Positions 23,348 through 31,250 of a stretch of DNA of 37,551 nt are shown here, in pieces. The position numbers and the translations under genes are program-made. The stretch covers positions 1-37,551 of the forward strand of contig CALKFF010000018.1 in assembly GCA_938084585.1 (NCBI GenBank). The letters run 5' to 3'. Under the pieces are notes generated by a model, which searched no databases, was not told the origin of the DNA, and worked only from the letters and a program-made list of their open reading frames with translations. How positions within the stretch are numbered: position 1 is the first letter of the stretch; each line of letters opens with the position of its first letter. The DNA is from an uncultured Flavobacteriales bacterium. Lineage in GTDB: Bacteria > Bacteroidota > Bacteroidia > Flavobacteriales_D > Sanyastnellaceae.

Positions 23348-23838
23348 TTTTCAGTTTCAAGGTACGTGAAGAAATCGTGGACAAACGCCGCATGGTCAGG
23401 ATCGTTGTCCCAATGGCCCGCCGTCAAGGCCTCCCGCACAAGCCGGGCGTCGGTGTCCATGGCTTGGTCGTAGTCGAGAAAACTTGGGGTGTGCGACTGC
23501 ACGCCCAGGCGCAACAACGCCAGGTCTGGGTCGTGCGGCAAGGCTTCCAGGGCAGCGTCCAAGACAGGGCGCCAGGTCTGGAACGTGGTCAGTTTGTCAA
23601 GCGGGTTCCACAACTCCTGGGCTTTTTGAAGCTGGGCGGTGGCGTGAAACGCCGTGCAGACGGCGTTGTTGGGGTGGGTTTGCAAGGCGGCTGTCATCGG
23701 GACGATGGCGCTGTCGGCGGGACCGCCCTCCGACGTCTGGCGGTACAGGGTGCGCCAAGAAGCTAGCTCGGAGTGGGTTTGGCCCAGCAGGAGGGAGGGC
23801 ATACCCAGGACAAGCATCCAGGCAAGCGCGCGGGCCAT
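23344..23838 (-). CDS. Exported protein of unknown function inside the carotenoid operon
   Basis: A 164-aa protein not assigned to a named family here. The first 18 residues are a signal peptide (MARALAWMLVLGMPSLLLG-Q), so the mature part is periplasmic. The mature part is helical and TPR-like: NNAVCTAFHATAQLQKAQELWNPLDK, then HDPDLALLRLGVQSHTP, then a conserved-looking LDYDQAMDTDARLV. No catalytic motif is visible. It lies between crtB and idi, overlapping idi by 4 nt and starting 5 nt after crtB, so it is transcribed and translated with pigment enzymes that act in the cytoplasmic membrane. It might help pigment handling at the periplasmic face; this is inference only. Confidence 0.75.
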   Translation of the reverse strand: MARALAWMLVLGMPSLLLGQTHSELASWRTLYRQTSEGGPADSAIVPMTAALQTHPNNAVCTAFHATAQLQKAQELWNPLDKLTTFQTWRPVLDAALEALPHDPDLALLRLGVQSHTPSFLDYDQAMDTDARLVREALTAGHWDNDPDHAAFVHDFFTYLETEK

Positions 23839-23843
23839 GAAAG

Positions 23844-24686
23844 TCAGAGGAGGTTGAAGCTGTGACGGAGGTACGACCCCACAAAGAGGGTGGCCTTGCG
23901 GCGATTGGGGATGCGCACGCGCTCCTCCATGATGCGGTTGGTGGGAAGTGCCGCGATTTTTTGGAAGAGCCTTTGGTAGTAGACGTACGCCACGTACACC
24001 CCGAGTCTGCTTTCCTTGGGCAGCTTCACGATGCCGAGGTACGCATGCCTGAAATCGGTCGCGATTTCTTCTTCGATTTGGCGCTTGGCACCGGCGTTGA
24101 ACGCGGCCATGTCCACGCCTGGGAAATACACCCGGCCTTTGTCTTCAAAGTCGTCCTTCAAATCGCGCAGGAAGTTCACCTTCTGGAAGGCGGCCCCCAA
24201 GCTGCGGGCGTTGGGCAACAACCGCTCGTAGGCCTCACGGTCGCCGAACACGAAGACGTGCAAGCACATCAAGCCCACCACTTCCGCCGAGCCGACGATG
24301 TAGTCGTCGTAGCCCTCGCGGTCGTACGCCGTCCGGTCCAAGTCCCACTCCATGGAACGCAAGAACAGATCGACATGGTCACGGTCGATGTTGTACTTCT
24401 CGAAGCTTTGGGCGAAGGCGTGAAGAATGGGGTTGGCGCTGACGCCGTGGTCCAAGGCCCAGTAGGTGTCCTCCTTGAACCGGGAGAACATTTCGGCTTG
24501 GTGCGGACCGTGCAACGTGTCCACGATTTCATCCGCGTAGCGCACGAAGCCGTAGATGTTGTAGATGGCCTCGCGGAGCGAAGGCGCCAAGAAGCGGATG
24601 CCGAGCGAAAAGCTCGTGCTGTAAGCCTTGGTGGTGCGCTTGGCGCACTCGGCGGCCACATCGTTGTACAAGCGAACGGCGTCCAT
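23844..24686 (-). CDS. crtB: Phytoene synthase
   Basis: A 280-aa squalene/phytoene synthase that condenses two GGPP into phytoene. Both metal-binding aspartate motifs are present: YADEIVD (D52-D56) and NFLRDLKDD (N171, D175, D178/179), plus YSTSFSLGIRFL and YNIYGFVRYADE. ATG 24686 gives the family start (MDAVRLYNDVAAEC) and 7 nt spacing from crtI. An alternative ATG at 24716 would overlap crtI by 23 nt. It is the second gene of the operon and supplies the substrate for CrtI. No GGPP synthase gene is in the window. Confidence 0.95.
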   Translation of the reverse strand: MDAVRLYNDVAAECAKRTTKAYSTSFSLGIRFLAPSLREAIYNIYGFVRYADEIVDTLHGPHQAEMFSRFKEDTYWALDHGVSANPILHAFAQSFEKYNIDRDHVDLFLRSMEWDLDRTAYDREGYDDYIVGSAEVVGLMCLHVFVFGDREAYERLLPNARSLGAAFQKVNFLRDLKDDFEDKGRVYFPGVDMAAFNAGAKRQIEEEIATDFRHAYLGIVKLPKESRLGVYVAYVYYQRLFQKIAALPTNRIMEERVRIPNRRKATLFVGSYLRHSFNLL

Positions 24687-24693
24687 GGTCAAA

Positions 24694-26220
24694 TTAACCC
24701 GCGTGGGCGGTTGCATGTTCAACGGCTCCGTGGCGCTTCAGGAATTTACTCGTTTCCTCGGCGGCGACCTCCCCAGAAATCAAGCTGGGCGGGACGCCCG
24801 GCCCCGGTGTGGTCAGTTGACCGGCGAAGTGAAGGCCAGGCAATTTGCTGCGCATTTTGGGCTTCCAGAATGCGGTTTGGCGCAGGGTGTTGGCGAGCCC
24901 GTAGGCGTTCCCTTTGAAGCTCGAGTACTCCTGCTCAAATTCCTTGTGGGCGAAACTTCGGGTGTAGACCACGTGGGGCCTCAAGTCCCGGCCGAGGTGG
25001 CGCTCCAAGCGCACCATGATTTCCTCGAAGTACCGGTCACGCTCGCCGCCTTGCTCGTCCAAGCCTGGCGCCAGCGGAATCAGGAAGAAGAGGTTCTCAC
25101 ATCCTTCGGGGGCCACGCCCTCGTCCGTTCGCGAGGGGGCGCTCACGTAGAACAGCGGGTCGTCGGGCCACGAAATGCTGTCGTAAATGGTCTCGGCGTG
25201 CGGCCCAAACGGCGTGTCGAAAAACAAGTTGTGGTGTTGCAATTCGGGGACGCGTGTGTTGAGTCCGACGTAGTAGAGCAGCGAGCTTGGGGACATCGTG
25301 CGGTTTTCCCAATACGACTGGTCGTACCGACGCCATTGGGGCGCCAACAACGTCTGTTCCACATGATGGTAGTCTCCGGTGGCCACCACCGCCGAGCCGT
25401 GCACCTCGGTTCCGTCCGCCAAGCGAGCTCCGGTGGCGCGTCGGCCGTCGTCCAAGATGGCGGCGACTTCCGCGTTGCACTGAAATTCCACGCCCATGCG
25501 TTCCGCCACGCGCACCATGGCTTGCACGATTTCGTTCATGCCGCCCATGGGGTACCAGGTGCCTAGGCACGTGTCCGCGTAATTCATGAGGCTGTACAGC
25601 GCCGGGGTGTCCTCGGGCTTGGCGCCCAGGAAGAGCACCGGAAACTCCATGATTTGAAGAAGCTTGGGGTGGGTGAAGTGCTTTCTGGCAAAGGCGCTGA
25701 ACGACGTGAACAGCGAAAGGCGTGTGGCGTCCACCAGGGTTTGCCATTCCGCGAACTCCAGCGCGTTGTGCGCCGGCTTGTTCACGAATTTGTTCATGCC
25801 GATGTTGTACTTGACTTCGGCCTCGGCCATGAACTCGCGCAGCTTGTTGCCAGCGCCAGGCTCGATGGATTCGAAGACCTCCGCCAAGGGGTCCAATCCG
25901 GCAGGAATTTCAAGGGGACCGTCGTCAAACCAGACGGTGTAAGAAGGGTCGAGGCGAACAAGGTTCATTTCCTTGTTCACCTCCGACCCGAAGTCTGCGA
26001 AGTACCGTTCAAACACGTCGGGCATCCAGTACCAACTGGGGCCCATGTCGAAGGTGAACCCTTCGGCTTCGAATTTCCTCGCCCTTCCTCCAAGCCGGTC
26101 GTGCCGCTCGAGCACTTTGACTTTGTGGCCCGCCTTGGAGAGGTAGGAGGCGGTCGCCAGTCCGGCGAATCCCGCGCCCAAAACCAACACGTCGTGGCCG
26201 GAAGAAGAATCGTGGTTCAT
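24694..26220 (-). CDS. crtI: Phytoene desaturase CrtI
   Basis: A 508-aa FAD-dependent desaturase that converts phytoene to lycopene. The N-terminal FAD motif is VLVLGAGFAGLATASYLSKAG followed by RLGGRA, then FTFDMGPSWYWMP, and the bacterial-type phytoene dehydrogenase signature near the C-terminus is LPGLHFAGQLTTPGPGVPPS. ATG 26220 is the first good codon; a TTG at 26247 would add nine residues without similarity. It heads the eight-gene operon. A 16-codon leader frame (26272-26222) ends 1 nt before it, and a TACCTTGG -7-like box lies further upstream. The operon is divergent from bshB1. Confidence 0.95.
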   Translation of the reverse strand: MNHDSSSGHDVLVLGAGFAGLATASYLSKAGHKVKVLERHDRLGGRARKFEAEGFTFDMGPSWYWMPDVFERYFADFGSEVNKEMNLVRLDPSYTVWFDDGPLEIPAGLDPLAEVFESIEPGAGNKLREFMAEAEVKYNIGMNKFVNKPAHNALEFAEWQTLVDATRLSLFTSFSAFARKHFTHPKLLQIMEFPVLFLGAKPEDTPALYSLMNYADTCLGTWYPMGGMNEIVQAMVRVAERMGVEFQCNAEVAAILDDGRRATGARLADGTEVHGSAVVATGDYHHVEQTLLAPQWRRYDQSYWENRTMSPSSLLYYVGLNTRVPELQHHNLFFDTPFGPHAETIYDSISWPDDPLFYVSAPSRTDEGVAPEGCENLFFLIPLAPGLDEQGGERDRYFEEIMVRLERHLGRDLRPHVVYTRSFAHKEFEQEYSSFKGNAYGLANTLRQTAFWKPKMRSKLPGLHFAGQLTTPGPGVPPSLISGEVAAEETSKFLKRHGAVEHATAHAG

Positions 26221-26221
26221 G

Positions 26222-26272
26222 TCAATGCGTTTGGATGCATGGTACAACCACTTGCAGGGGCGCGATGTTCAT
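26222..26272 (-). CDS. Possible 16-aa leader peptide upstream of crtI
   Basis: ATG 26272 opens a 16-codon frame (MNIAPLQVVVPCIQTH) that ends in TGA one nucleotide before the crtI ATG (TGA-C-ATG). The spacing would allow termination-reinitiation onto crtI. A -7-like box lies 11 nt upstream of its ATG, so it would be the first AUG in the mRNA. The frame is short and could be chance; no similarity is known. Confidence 0.3.
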   Translation of the reverse strand: MNIAPLQVVVPCIQTH

Positions 26273-26283
26273 TGATCGCACTC

Positions 26284-26291
26284 CCAAGGTA
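26284..26291 (-). promoter_or_regulatory. Candidate -7 box of the carotenoid operon
   Basis: TACCTTGG on the minus strand matches 7 of 8 positions of TAnnTTTG and is the best match in the crtI-bshB1 intergenic region. There is no TTG at 17-24 nt upstream; TTGAC at 26327-26323 is 33 nt away. No clear MerR- or AraC-type operator was recognised. Confidence 0.35.
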
Positions 26292-26374
26292 ACGGGAACA
26301 AAGGGCTGAAAATTGGGAATGAGTCAAATATTTTTGAGAATGAATGCATTGAGGCGCTCCCTGTCTGTGAGAAG

Positions 26375-26382
26375 TACCTTTG
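26375..26382 (+). promoter_or_regulatory. -7 box 4 nt before bshB1
   Basis: TACCTTTG is an exact TAnnTTTG match, followed by CAGC and the ATG at 26387. TTG at 26349-26351 lies 23 nt upstream and may be the -33 element. A second exact match, TATTTTTG, lies at 26329-26336 and could be an alternative upstream promoter. The downstream box predicts a leaderless mRNA. Confidence 0.55.
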
Positions 26383-26386
26383 CAGC

Positions 26387-27118
26387 ATGGCGACACCGCA
26401 ACATCCTGTGGACGTGCTGGCCTTTGGGGCCCACCCCGACGACGTGGAATTGTCCGCAGGGGCCACCTTGGCCAAACTGGCCAGCGAGGGCAAGCGCTGC
26501 GCTGTGGTCGACCTGACCCGCGGCGAATTGGGAACTCGAGGCTCCTCGGAACTTCGCGACCTGGAAGCGGCCAAGTCCGCCGAGATCCTTGGGCTGGTTC
26601 ACCGTGAAAACCTCGGCCTCGCCGACGGGTTTTTCGAAGTGAACGACGCCTCCCTGCGGTTGGTGATTTCTGCCATCCGTCGGTTGCGTCCTGCGGTGGT
26701 GCTTGCCAACGCGCTGGACGACCGCCACCCTGACCACGGACGCGGGGCCGAGCTCGTGGCCCGGGCCGCTTTTTTGTCGGGCCTTCCCAAGATTGTCACG
26801 GGCACGGACGACGCCCCGGAAGAGGCTTGGCGGCCCAAGGCGGTGTACCATTACATCCAAGACGTGCACCGCACGCCCGACGTGGTGGTGGACGTCACCG
26901 GATTCTTGGACACCAAGTTTGAAGCCATCTTGGCGTTCAGCAGCCAATTCCACGACCCGACCTCCGAAGAGCCCGAAACGCCCATCAGCGGCCCAGGTTT
27001 TCTGGAACATGTGCGGGGCAAGGCCACGAGTTTTGGTCGTCCCGCAGGATTCACCCACGGAGAAGGCTACGAGGTGCGCCGTCCTGTGGGGGTGTCCTCG
27101 CTGTTGGGCTTGGATTGA
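26387..27118 (+). CDS. bshB1: Bacillithiol biosynthesis deacetylase BshB1
   Basis: A 243-aa PIG-L/LmbE-family zinc deacetylase. In bacillithiol synthesis it removes the acetyl group from GlcNAc-malate. The motifs are VLAFGAHPDDVELSAGATL (zinc ligands H and D), DLTRGELGTRGS, DDRHPDHGRGAELV (third zinc ligand H) and FSSQFHDP, all typical of BshB1 and distinguishing it from BshB2. The length is normal. No bshA or bshC is in the window. The gene has its own -7 box, diverges from the crt operon and converges with the GT4 gene, leaving 1 nt between the two stop codons. Confidence 0.93.
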   Translation: MATPQHPVDVLAFGAHPDDVELSAGATLAKLASEGKRCAVVDLTRGELGTRGSSELRDLEAAKSAEILGLVHRENLGLADGFFEVNDASLRLVISAIRRLRPAVVLANALDDRHPDHGRGAELVARAAFLSGLPKIVTGTDDAPEEAWRPKAVYHYIQDVHRTPDVVVDVTGFLDTKFEAILAFSSQFHDPTSEEPETPISGPGFLEHVRGKATSFGRPAGFTHGEGYEVRRPVGVSSLLGLD

Positions 27119-27119
27119 C

Positions 27120-28328
27120 TCAACTGGTCTGTGGTTGCAAAAGCTGGCGGTAGACGGCGTCGTAGGCTTGGGCCACGGCCTCCACGCTGAAATGGGTGCA
27201 GGCGTAAGCACGGATGGCGTCGGGGTCCCAGGCGGTGTTCTTGACTTGGTGAAAGGCCTCGGTCCACGAGGCGACGTCCGCTTGCGCGGGAAGCAGAAAT
27301 CCTCGGTCGCTGAGGCCATGTGGGAGGTGTTCTTGGATGCCGCCGACGTCGGTGCTCATGACTGGCATGCCGCACGCCCATGCTTCGGCGATGACGCACG
27401 GGAAATTTTCGCTTCGGCTGTTGAGCACAAGCACGTCGTGCGCTTGCATGGCCTTCACCACGCCGTCGCCGTCCAGGGGGCCGGTGAGATGGATGCGGTC
27501 GGCCAGGCTGCGGTCGTCGATCCAGGCTTCGTAGCCGTCCAAGTCCGCCTTTTCGCCGCCCACCAAGGTGGCGCGCACGGACGTGTCCTGGACGCAGATG
27601 GAGGCCAGTGCTTCGAGCAGGCCGGAGATGTTCTTTTGGCCGTCGTGCATGGAGCTGACATGCAGGATGCGGTTCAAGGGGGCGCCTTCCAATTTGCGGC
27701 GGGCGTCGCCGACGGGTACGCCGGCGAGGGTTTGAACTGCGGCGGGCCGGAACAGGTCCGTGTCCACCACGTTGGGCACAACGCGCAAAGTGCCGGAGGT
27801 GCCCCACGCGGCGATGGACTCGCCGAGGTCGGCCGTCACGGGACAAACCACATCGACCCCTTTCAACGCATCCTTGATCGCGCGGCGACGCCACCACGGG
27901 GTGGCTTTGGCGTCGTGGTAGCCCGTCCAATGTTCTGTGAGGACGACCGGCACGCCCCAGCGCTGGGCCCAGGCGACGGCCGCCGCTCCGGCGGGGTGGG
28001 CGACGTGCACGTGGACCAAGTCGGGTTTCCAATCCATGCGACGGGCTTCTGCGGCCACCGAGCGGGCGACGCCTAGCAACTGAGGTCGCGTGGCGGCGTG
28101 GTACAGGCGTTTCGCCGGAAGGCCAGAGGCCAAGTGGCCTTCGCCGTCGGCGGCCCGCATCTTTTGAAGGCTGCCCATGGAGCCCTTGACCGGCACCGGC
28201 GCCCAAACCTCTCCGCCATGCACGCTTGATATGGCGTCGATGTGCCGAAGGATGAAGTTGCCCAAACTCGCGTGCACCTGCGAGGGAAACCAGCTCGCCA
28301 CGTGCAGGATTTGGAGTTTGTCCGCCAT
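27120..28328 (-). CDS. Glycosyltransferase family 4 protein
   Basis: A 402-aa GT-B glycosyltransferase. The N-terminal acceptor domain has LHVASWFPSQVHASLGNFILRH and LVHVHVAHPAG; the C-terminal donor domain has LRVVPNVVDTDLFRP, ILHVSSMHDGQKNISGLLEA, and the E-x7-E block SENFPCVIAEAWACGMPV. Family members transfer sugars from nucleotide or lipid donors in polysaccharide or glycolipid synthesis. BshA is also GT4, but the extended RHIDAIS/VPV segment and the divergent motifs do not support calling it BshA, although its place next to bshB1 is suggestive. CACCTTTG followed by 4 nt precedes the ATG at 28328. Confidence 0.87.
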   Translation of the reverse strand: MADKLQILHVASWFPSQVHASLGNFILRHIDAISSVHGGEVWAPVPVKGSMGSLQKMRAADGEGHLASGLPAKRLYHAATRPQLLGVARSVAAEARRMDWKPDLVHVHVAHPAGAAAVAWAQRWGVPVVLTEHWTGYHDAKATPWWRRRAIKDALKGVDVVCPVTADLGESIAAWGTSGTLRVVPNVVDTDLFRPAAVQTLAGVPVGDARRKLEGAPLNRILHVSSMHDGQKNISGLLEALASICVQDTSVRATLVGGEKADLDGYEAWIDDRSLADRIHLTGPLDGDGVVKAMQAHDVLVLNSRSENFPCVIAEAWACGMPVMSTDVGGIQEHLPHGLSDRGFLLPAQADVASWTEAFHQVKNTAWDPDAIRAYACTHFSVEAVAQAYDAVYRQLLQPQTS

Positions 28329-28332
28329 GCGT

Positions 28333-28340
28333 CAAAGGTG
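28333..28340 (-). promoter_or_regulatory. -7-like box 4 nt before the GT4 gene
   Basis: CACCTTTG (7 of 8 consensus positions) on the minus strand, then ACGC, then ATG at 28328. The 4-nt spacing equals that before ispH, bshB1, the saccharopine dehydrogenase-family gene and the choice-of-anchor-B gene. Confidence 0.4.
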
Positions 28341-28365
28341 GCAAAGAAGTCGCAATGGGAAGGGC

Positions 28366-28394
28366 TTGACATTGGAAGGAGTGTAATATCTTTG
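28366..28394 (+). promoter_or_regulatory. tRNA-His promoter
   Basis: TTG (28366-28368, within TTGACA), an 18-nt spacer, and an exact -7 match TATCTTTG (28387-28394). This is the best complete Bacteroidota-type promoter in the window. The predicted start near 28399 leaves about 35 nt before the mature tRNA. Confidence 0.75.
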
Positions 28395-28434
28395 CGCTCC
28401 CTTCCAGACCAAAAGTGGCCTCGAAAGGAACCAT

Positions 28435-28509
28435 GGTGGCTATAGCTCAGTTGGTTAGAGCATCGGTTTGTGGTGCCGAGGGTCGTGGGTTCAAATCCCA
28501 TTAGCCACC
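28435..28509 (+). tRNA. tRNA-His (anticodon GTG)
   Basis: The cloverleaf is complete. The acceptor stem is GTGGCTA/TAGCCAC with an extra G at -1 opposite discriminator C73, the hallmark of bacterial tRNA-His. The D arm is GCTC...GAGC, the anticodon arm TCGGT-TTGTGGT-GCCGA has anticodon GTG, and the T arm GTGGG-TTCAAAT-CCCAT carries TTC. The 3' CCA is not fully encoded (C73 is followed by CAC), so it must be added after transcription. Confidence 0.95.
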
Positions 28510-28517
28510 CACCTCAG

Positions 28518-28547
28518 AAGCCCTGCACAGATGTGCGGGGCTTTTTT
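28518..28547 (+). terminator. Rho-independent terminator of tRNA-His
   Basis: AAGCCCTGCAC (28518-28528) pairs with GTGCGGGGCTT (28533-28543, one G-T pair) around a 4-nt loop, and the stem runs into a six-T tract. It lies 9 nt after the tRNA. Confidence 0.85.
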
Positions 28548-28583
28548 GTACGTGTCCTTCTGGCGCATGGGAAAACCTGCCTA

Positions 28584-28614
28584 CAAAAAAGGCCCCGCAC
28601 CTGCGGGGCCTTTT
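28584..28614. terminator. Bidirectional terminator hairpin
   Basis: AAAAGGCCCCGCA pairs perfectly with TGCGGGGCCTTTT around a 2-4-nt apex. It is preceded by extra As and followed by TTTTGTTGTT, so it has a U-tract in both directions. On the minus strand it ends the FISUMP protein gene (stop at 28635); on the plus strand it backs up the tRNA terminator. Confidence 0.85.
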
Positions 28615-28634
28615 GTTGTTACAGTCAATGCGGG

Positions 28635-31145
28635 TCATTCAGAATCTTGAACGCATCTCACGCCCATGCCCACCCACGGGTTGTCCCATGAGCGTCTGAG
28701 GCAATTGTCGTTGGACGCAAATTGTCGTCTCCAAAAGTGGAACCCATCTGAAGAGGTGCTTGTCCAATAGGTGCCGTTGCCGAAGTTGCCGTATCCATCA
28801 CCATATGAGTGATAGCCTGTGGCACCAAAATTCAGTCCCAACGCGTTGGTTCCCTCACCGCCGGCATACCAGCCGTCTTCGCTCTTGAACATGGCAGCGA
28901 GCCCTACTTCGCAACCAAACTCACCATCGTAGTCGTAGAGGGAGGGCGGCAATCCAACCAATGCCTCCAAAGTGAGGAAATCCTCATCTGAGGCCGGGTG
29001 CCATCCTGCTGGACAAAGTCCTCTTGGATCCACCACTGCGTAGGCGTTGTAGAGCCTGCCACGTGCTTCCAGGTAGGGCAGGTCCAAGTCGTAAAAAGTC
29101 TGAGCTCCTTGACTTGTCCAAAGCGCGGAGTCAGGGACGTTGCTTGGGATCAAGTCGCCGTTGTCGTAACGCTCTGTACGAAGGTTTTCTGCAAACCAAC
29201 AGTCGTTGGCAACCAACACGGTTTCATAATCGTACCCGTGATAGTTCAAATCATCACCGCAGCTCCATTCGGGGACGTAACAGGCTCCGAATTGAGAAAG
29301 CATTTCCAGCAAATCCGACATGCCGACGCACCCGCTCGTGTCCAAATCTGCCGAGAGGGTTGGTAAGCAAAGCGATAGTTCCGAGTCCCAGTAGGTGCCC
29401 GGTCCGCACACTGAGGAACACTCGGGCACCTCAGGAGGGTACACGCATGAGCCATCATCAGTCAATGAATACGGAGAAAAGTTTGAAGCATTAGAATCCG
29501 TACATCCAAAAGGAGTAGAGCATGTCAGGATTTCATCCTGTGATAGGCTTAAAACAATTATGGAATTAAGTGAAACTGGATCCTCATCACCCCTAATGCT
29601 CAAGCCCGGCTCCATATCCCTCATGAAGACAACATGAAGAGAATCTCCCGTTGCGGGAGAAATAGATGCAAAAATATTTTCGTGTCCAGCATTTTCTAGA
29701 TCTGGAGTGAGGTCGCAAGCATTTTCCGAGTTCCACGTGGTGCCGTTGTCCTGAGATGTCACCACGTACACATGGCGGAAGTTCTGTAGACCTGAAGAGT
29801 GGTCCTCCATGATGGCGCTGTAGCTCACGTAGAGGTTGCCGTTCTCGTCCGACGACATGCTGGGGATGCCCGCCAAGTTCACAAAGTAGGCTGCGATGTC
29901 GTCCTCCAAGTCCAACCCTCCGCTCCCGTCGATGTCGTAGGCGTACGCGATGGTCACGCTGCTGTCAGGGCCAAAGTCCTCCCTCCAGTACTGCAGGCCA
30001 TTGGTGCCTGAGAAGTAGCTGAATCCGTCGTCGGTGGTGTCGGCATCGGTGTAGTACATTCCGCCGTACACGCAGTGCACGTTGCCTTCCACGTCGACGT
30101 GGACGTCGCCTGCACCGTCGGAGTTGAAGTACTCTTGGGCAATGCCGTCGCCGTCAAAATCGTAGCCAAGGGAGTCAGGCAGGCCAGTGTCCACCTCATA
30201 AAGGTCTATAGGGAAATCCACCAAAATGTGGTACTCCCAGTTGTCTCCAGCGTCGTCCGAGATCATGATGAAGCTGTCGCTGATGTCGTTGAAGACGGCA
30301 AACGCCACCACACCGCCTTCAGCATGGATGCTGTAGGCGTCCGCACTGATGTTGACAAAGTTGGAAGAGTCCAACTCGGGGAAGGTTTGCATTTCCCAGG
30401 TGTCGCCAGAGTCCATGGAACGGTAGTACAACAACGCCCCGTCTTGACCTTGGTACTCCGCACCGCCGTTGGCGATGGGTGTGGAGATGCAGATGACGTG
30501 GAGGATTTCGTCGTTCAATCCGCCCACCGCAGCGCGAGGCCAGAGGTTGCCAACCGTGGTCACTCCGTCGTCGAGCACGGCGTAGTTGGGCAAGTCGGAG
30601 TCCTCCCACGTGCCTGTGCCGGCGTCGCGGCGCACCATGTGAAGGGGCGTGTCGATGCCGGCGTGGCTGATGACCACCTCACGGCCGTCTCCCAGGTGGT
30701 TGATGGAAGGCCAGCCGGTTCGCACGTTTTCAATGCGCTCGTACGGCTGCTCGCCCCACACCTCGCCGTCGTAAAAATTGTAACCTGTGCCGCGGTCTTC
30801 GAACGGCGTCATGTCCAAGGACATGGTCCACGCTGCACTGACGGCATCTCCATTGCCTGCCATGCGGTCGTCAATTGCAGCGTTCGATTGCAAGTCGTAT
30901 TGTGTTATTCCGAGAATTCGCGCTGATCCAAAGTCAGAGTCGCTCAACATCGAGACCATTGGATTTGCTGGCATCTGTGCAATTGCCTCATTCGAGAGCT
31001 CAGTTCCAGTTTTGGAGACCCGAGCGTAAATAGCACTCTGCCTTTTGTCAATAGGTAATTGGGGAGTAGCCTGAGAGATCTGAGCCGATCCAATTGAGCA
31101 ATCCAAGAGGAGGAGTAAGCCTGCGGAGAGTTGAAAGCGATTCAT
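28635..31145 (-). CDS. Exported beta-propeller-like protein with C-terminal FISUMP domain
   Basis: An 836-aa protein with a signal peptide (MNRFQLSAGLLLLLDCSIGSA-Q). Residues about 130-530 contain BNR/sialidase-like repeats (YYRSMDSGDTWEMQTF, MISDDAGDNWEYH, VTSQDNGTTWNSE) and Asp-rich loops such as DFDGDGIAQEYF, suggesting a calcium-binding beta-propeller. Then come one Cys-rich module (GCTDSNASNF...DDGSC), a dockerin-like loop (ADLDTSGCVGMSDLLEMLSQFG), and a FISUMP domain from about residue 645 (NDCWFAENLRTERYDNGDLIP, LCPAGWHPASDEDFLTLEALVG, ending WVGMGVRCV). ATG 31145 is preferred to ATG 31166 because it gives a clean signal peptide. Both ends of the gene look more AT-rich than the middle. 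The likely location is the cell surface; the ligand is unknown. Confidence 0.82.
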   Translation of the reverse strand: MNRFQLSAGLLLLLDCSIGSAQISQATPQLPIDKRQSAIYARVSKTGTELSNEAIAQMPANPMVSMLSDSDFGSARILGITQYDLQSNAAIDDRMAGNGDAVSAAWTMSLDMTPFEDRGTGYNFYDGEVWGEQPYERIENVRTGWPSINHLGDGREVVISHAGIDTPLHMVRRDAGTGTWEDSDLPNYAVLDDGVTTVGNLWPRAAVGGLNDEILHVICISTPIANGGAEYQGQDGALLYYRSMDSGDTWEMQTFPELDSSNFVNISADAYSIHAEGGVVAFAVFNDISDSFIMISDDAGDNWEYHILVDFPIDLYEVDTGLPDSLGYDFDGDGIAQEYFNSDGAGDVHVDVEGNVHCVYGGMYYTDADTTDDGFSYFSGTNGLQYWREDFGPDSSVTIAYAYDIDGSGGLDLEDDIAAYFVNLAGIPSMSSDENGNLYVSYSAIMEDHSSGLQNFRHVYVVTSQDNGTTWNSENACDLTPDLENAGHENIFASISPATGDSLHVVFMRDMEPGLSIRGDEDPVSLNSIIVLSLSQDEILTCSTPFGCTDSNASNFSPYSLTDDGSCVYPPEVPECSSVCGPGTYWDSELSLCLPTLSADLDTSGCVGMSDLLEMLSQFGACYVPEWSCGDDLNYHGYDYETVLVANDCWFAENLRTERYDNGDLIPSNVPDSALWTSQGAQTFYDLDLPYLEARGRLYNAYAVVDPRGLCPAGWHPASDEDFLTLEALVGLPPSLYDYDGEFGCEVGLAAMFKSEDGWYAGGEGTNALGLNFGATGYHSYGDGYGNFGNGTYWTSTSSDGFHFWRRQFASNDNCLRRSWDNPWVGMGVRCVQDSE

Positions 31146-31250
31146 TGGTGGGTGTATTCGTCTCATAAGATACGAAAGGGGAGGCCGTCGTAGACCCAGT
31201 CAAGCGGCAATTCTGGGCCGCGGGGACCTCAGCCGGCCTGGACCTGCCCG

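Noticed and set aside
23862-24917. 351-aa plus-strand frame antisense to crtB
   Set aside because: Shadow of phytoene synthase; no start signal or motif.
26313-26516. 67-aa plus-strand frame starting before bshB1, near the upstream TATTTTTG box
   Set aside because: Runs off-phase into bshB1, no motif; bshB1 has its own box directly before its ATG.
27067-28434. 455-aa minus-strand frame overlapping the GT4 gene in another phase
   Set aside because: Arg/Pro-rich off-phase reading; the GT4 motifs are in the phase annotated.
28468-28691. Small plus-strand frames across tRNA-His and its terminators
   Set aside because: They read through the tRNA and two hairpins; not plausible genes.
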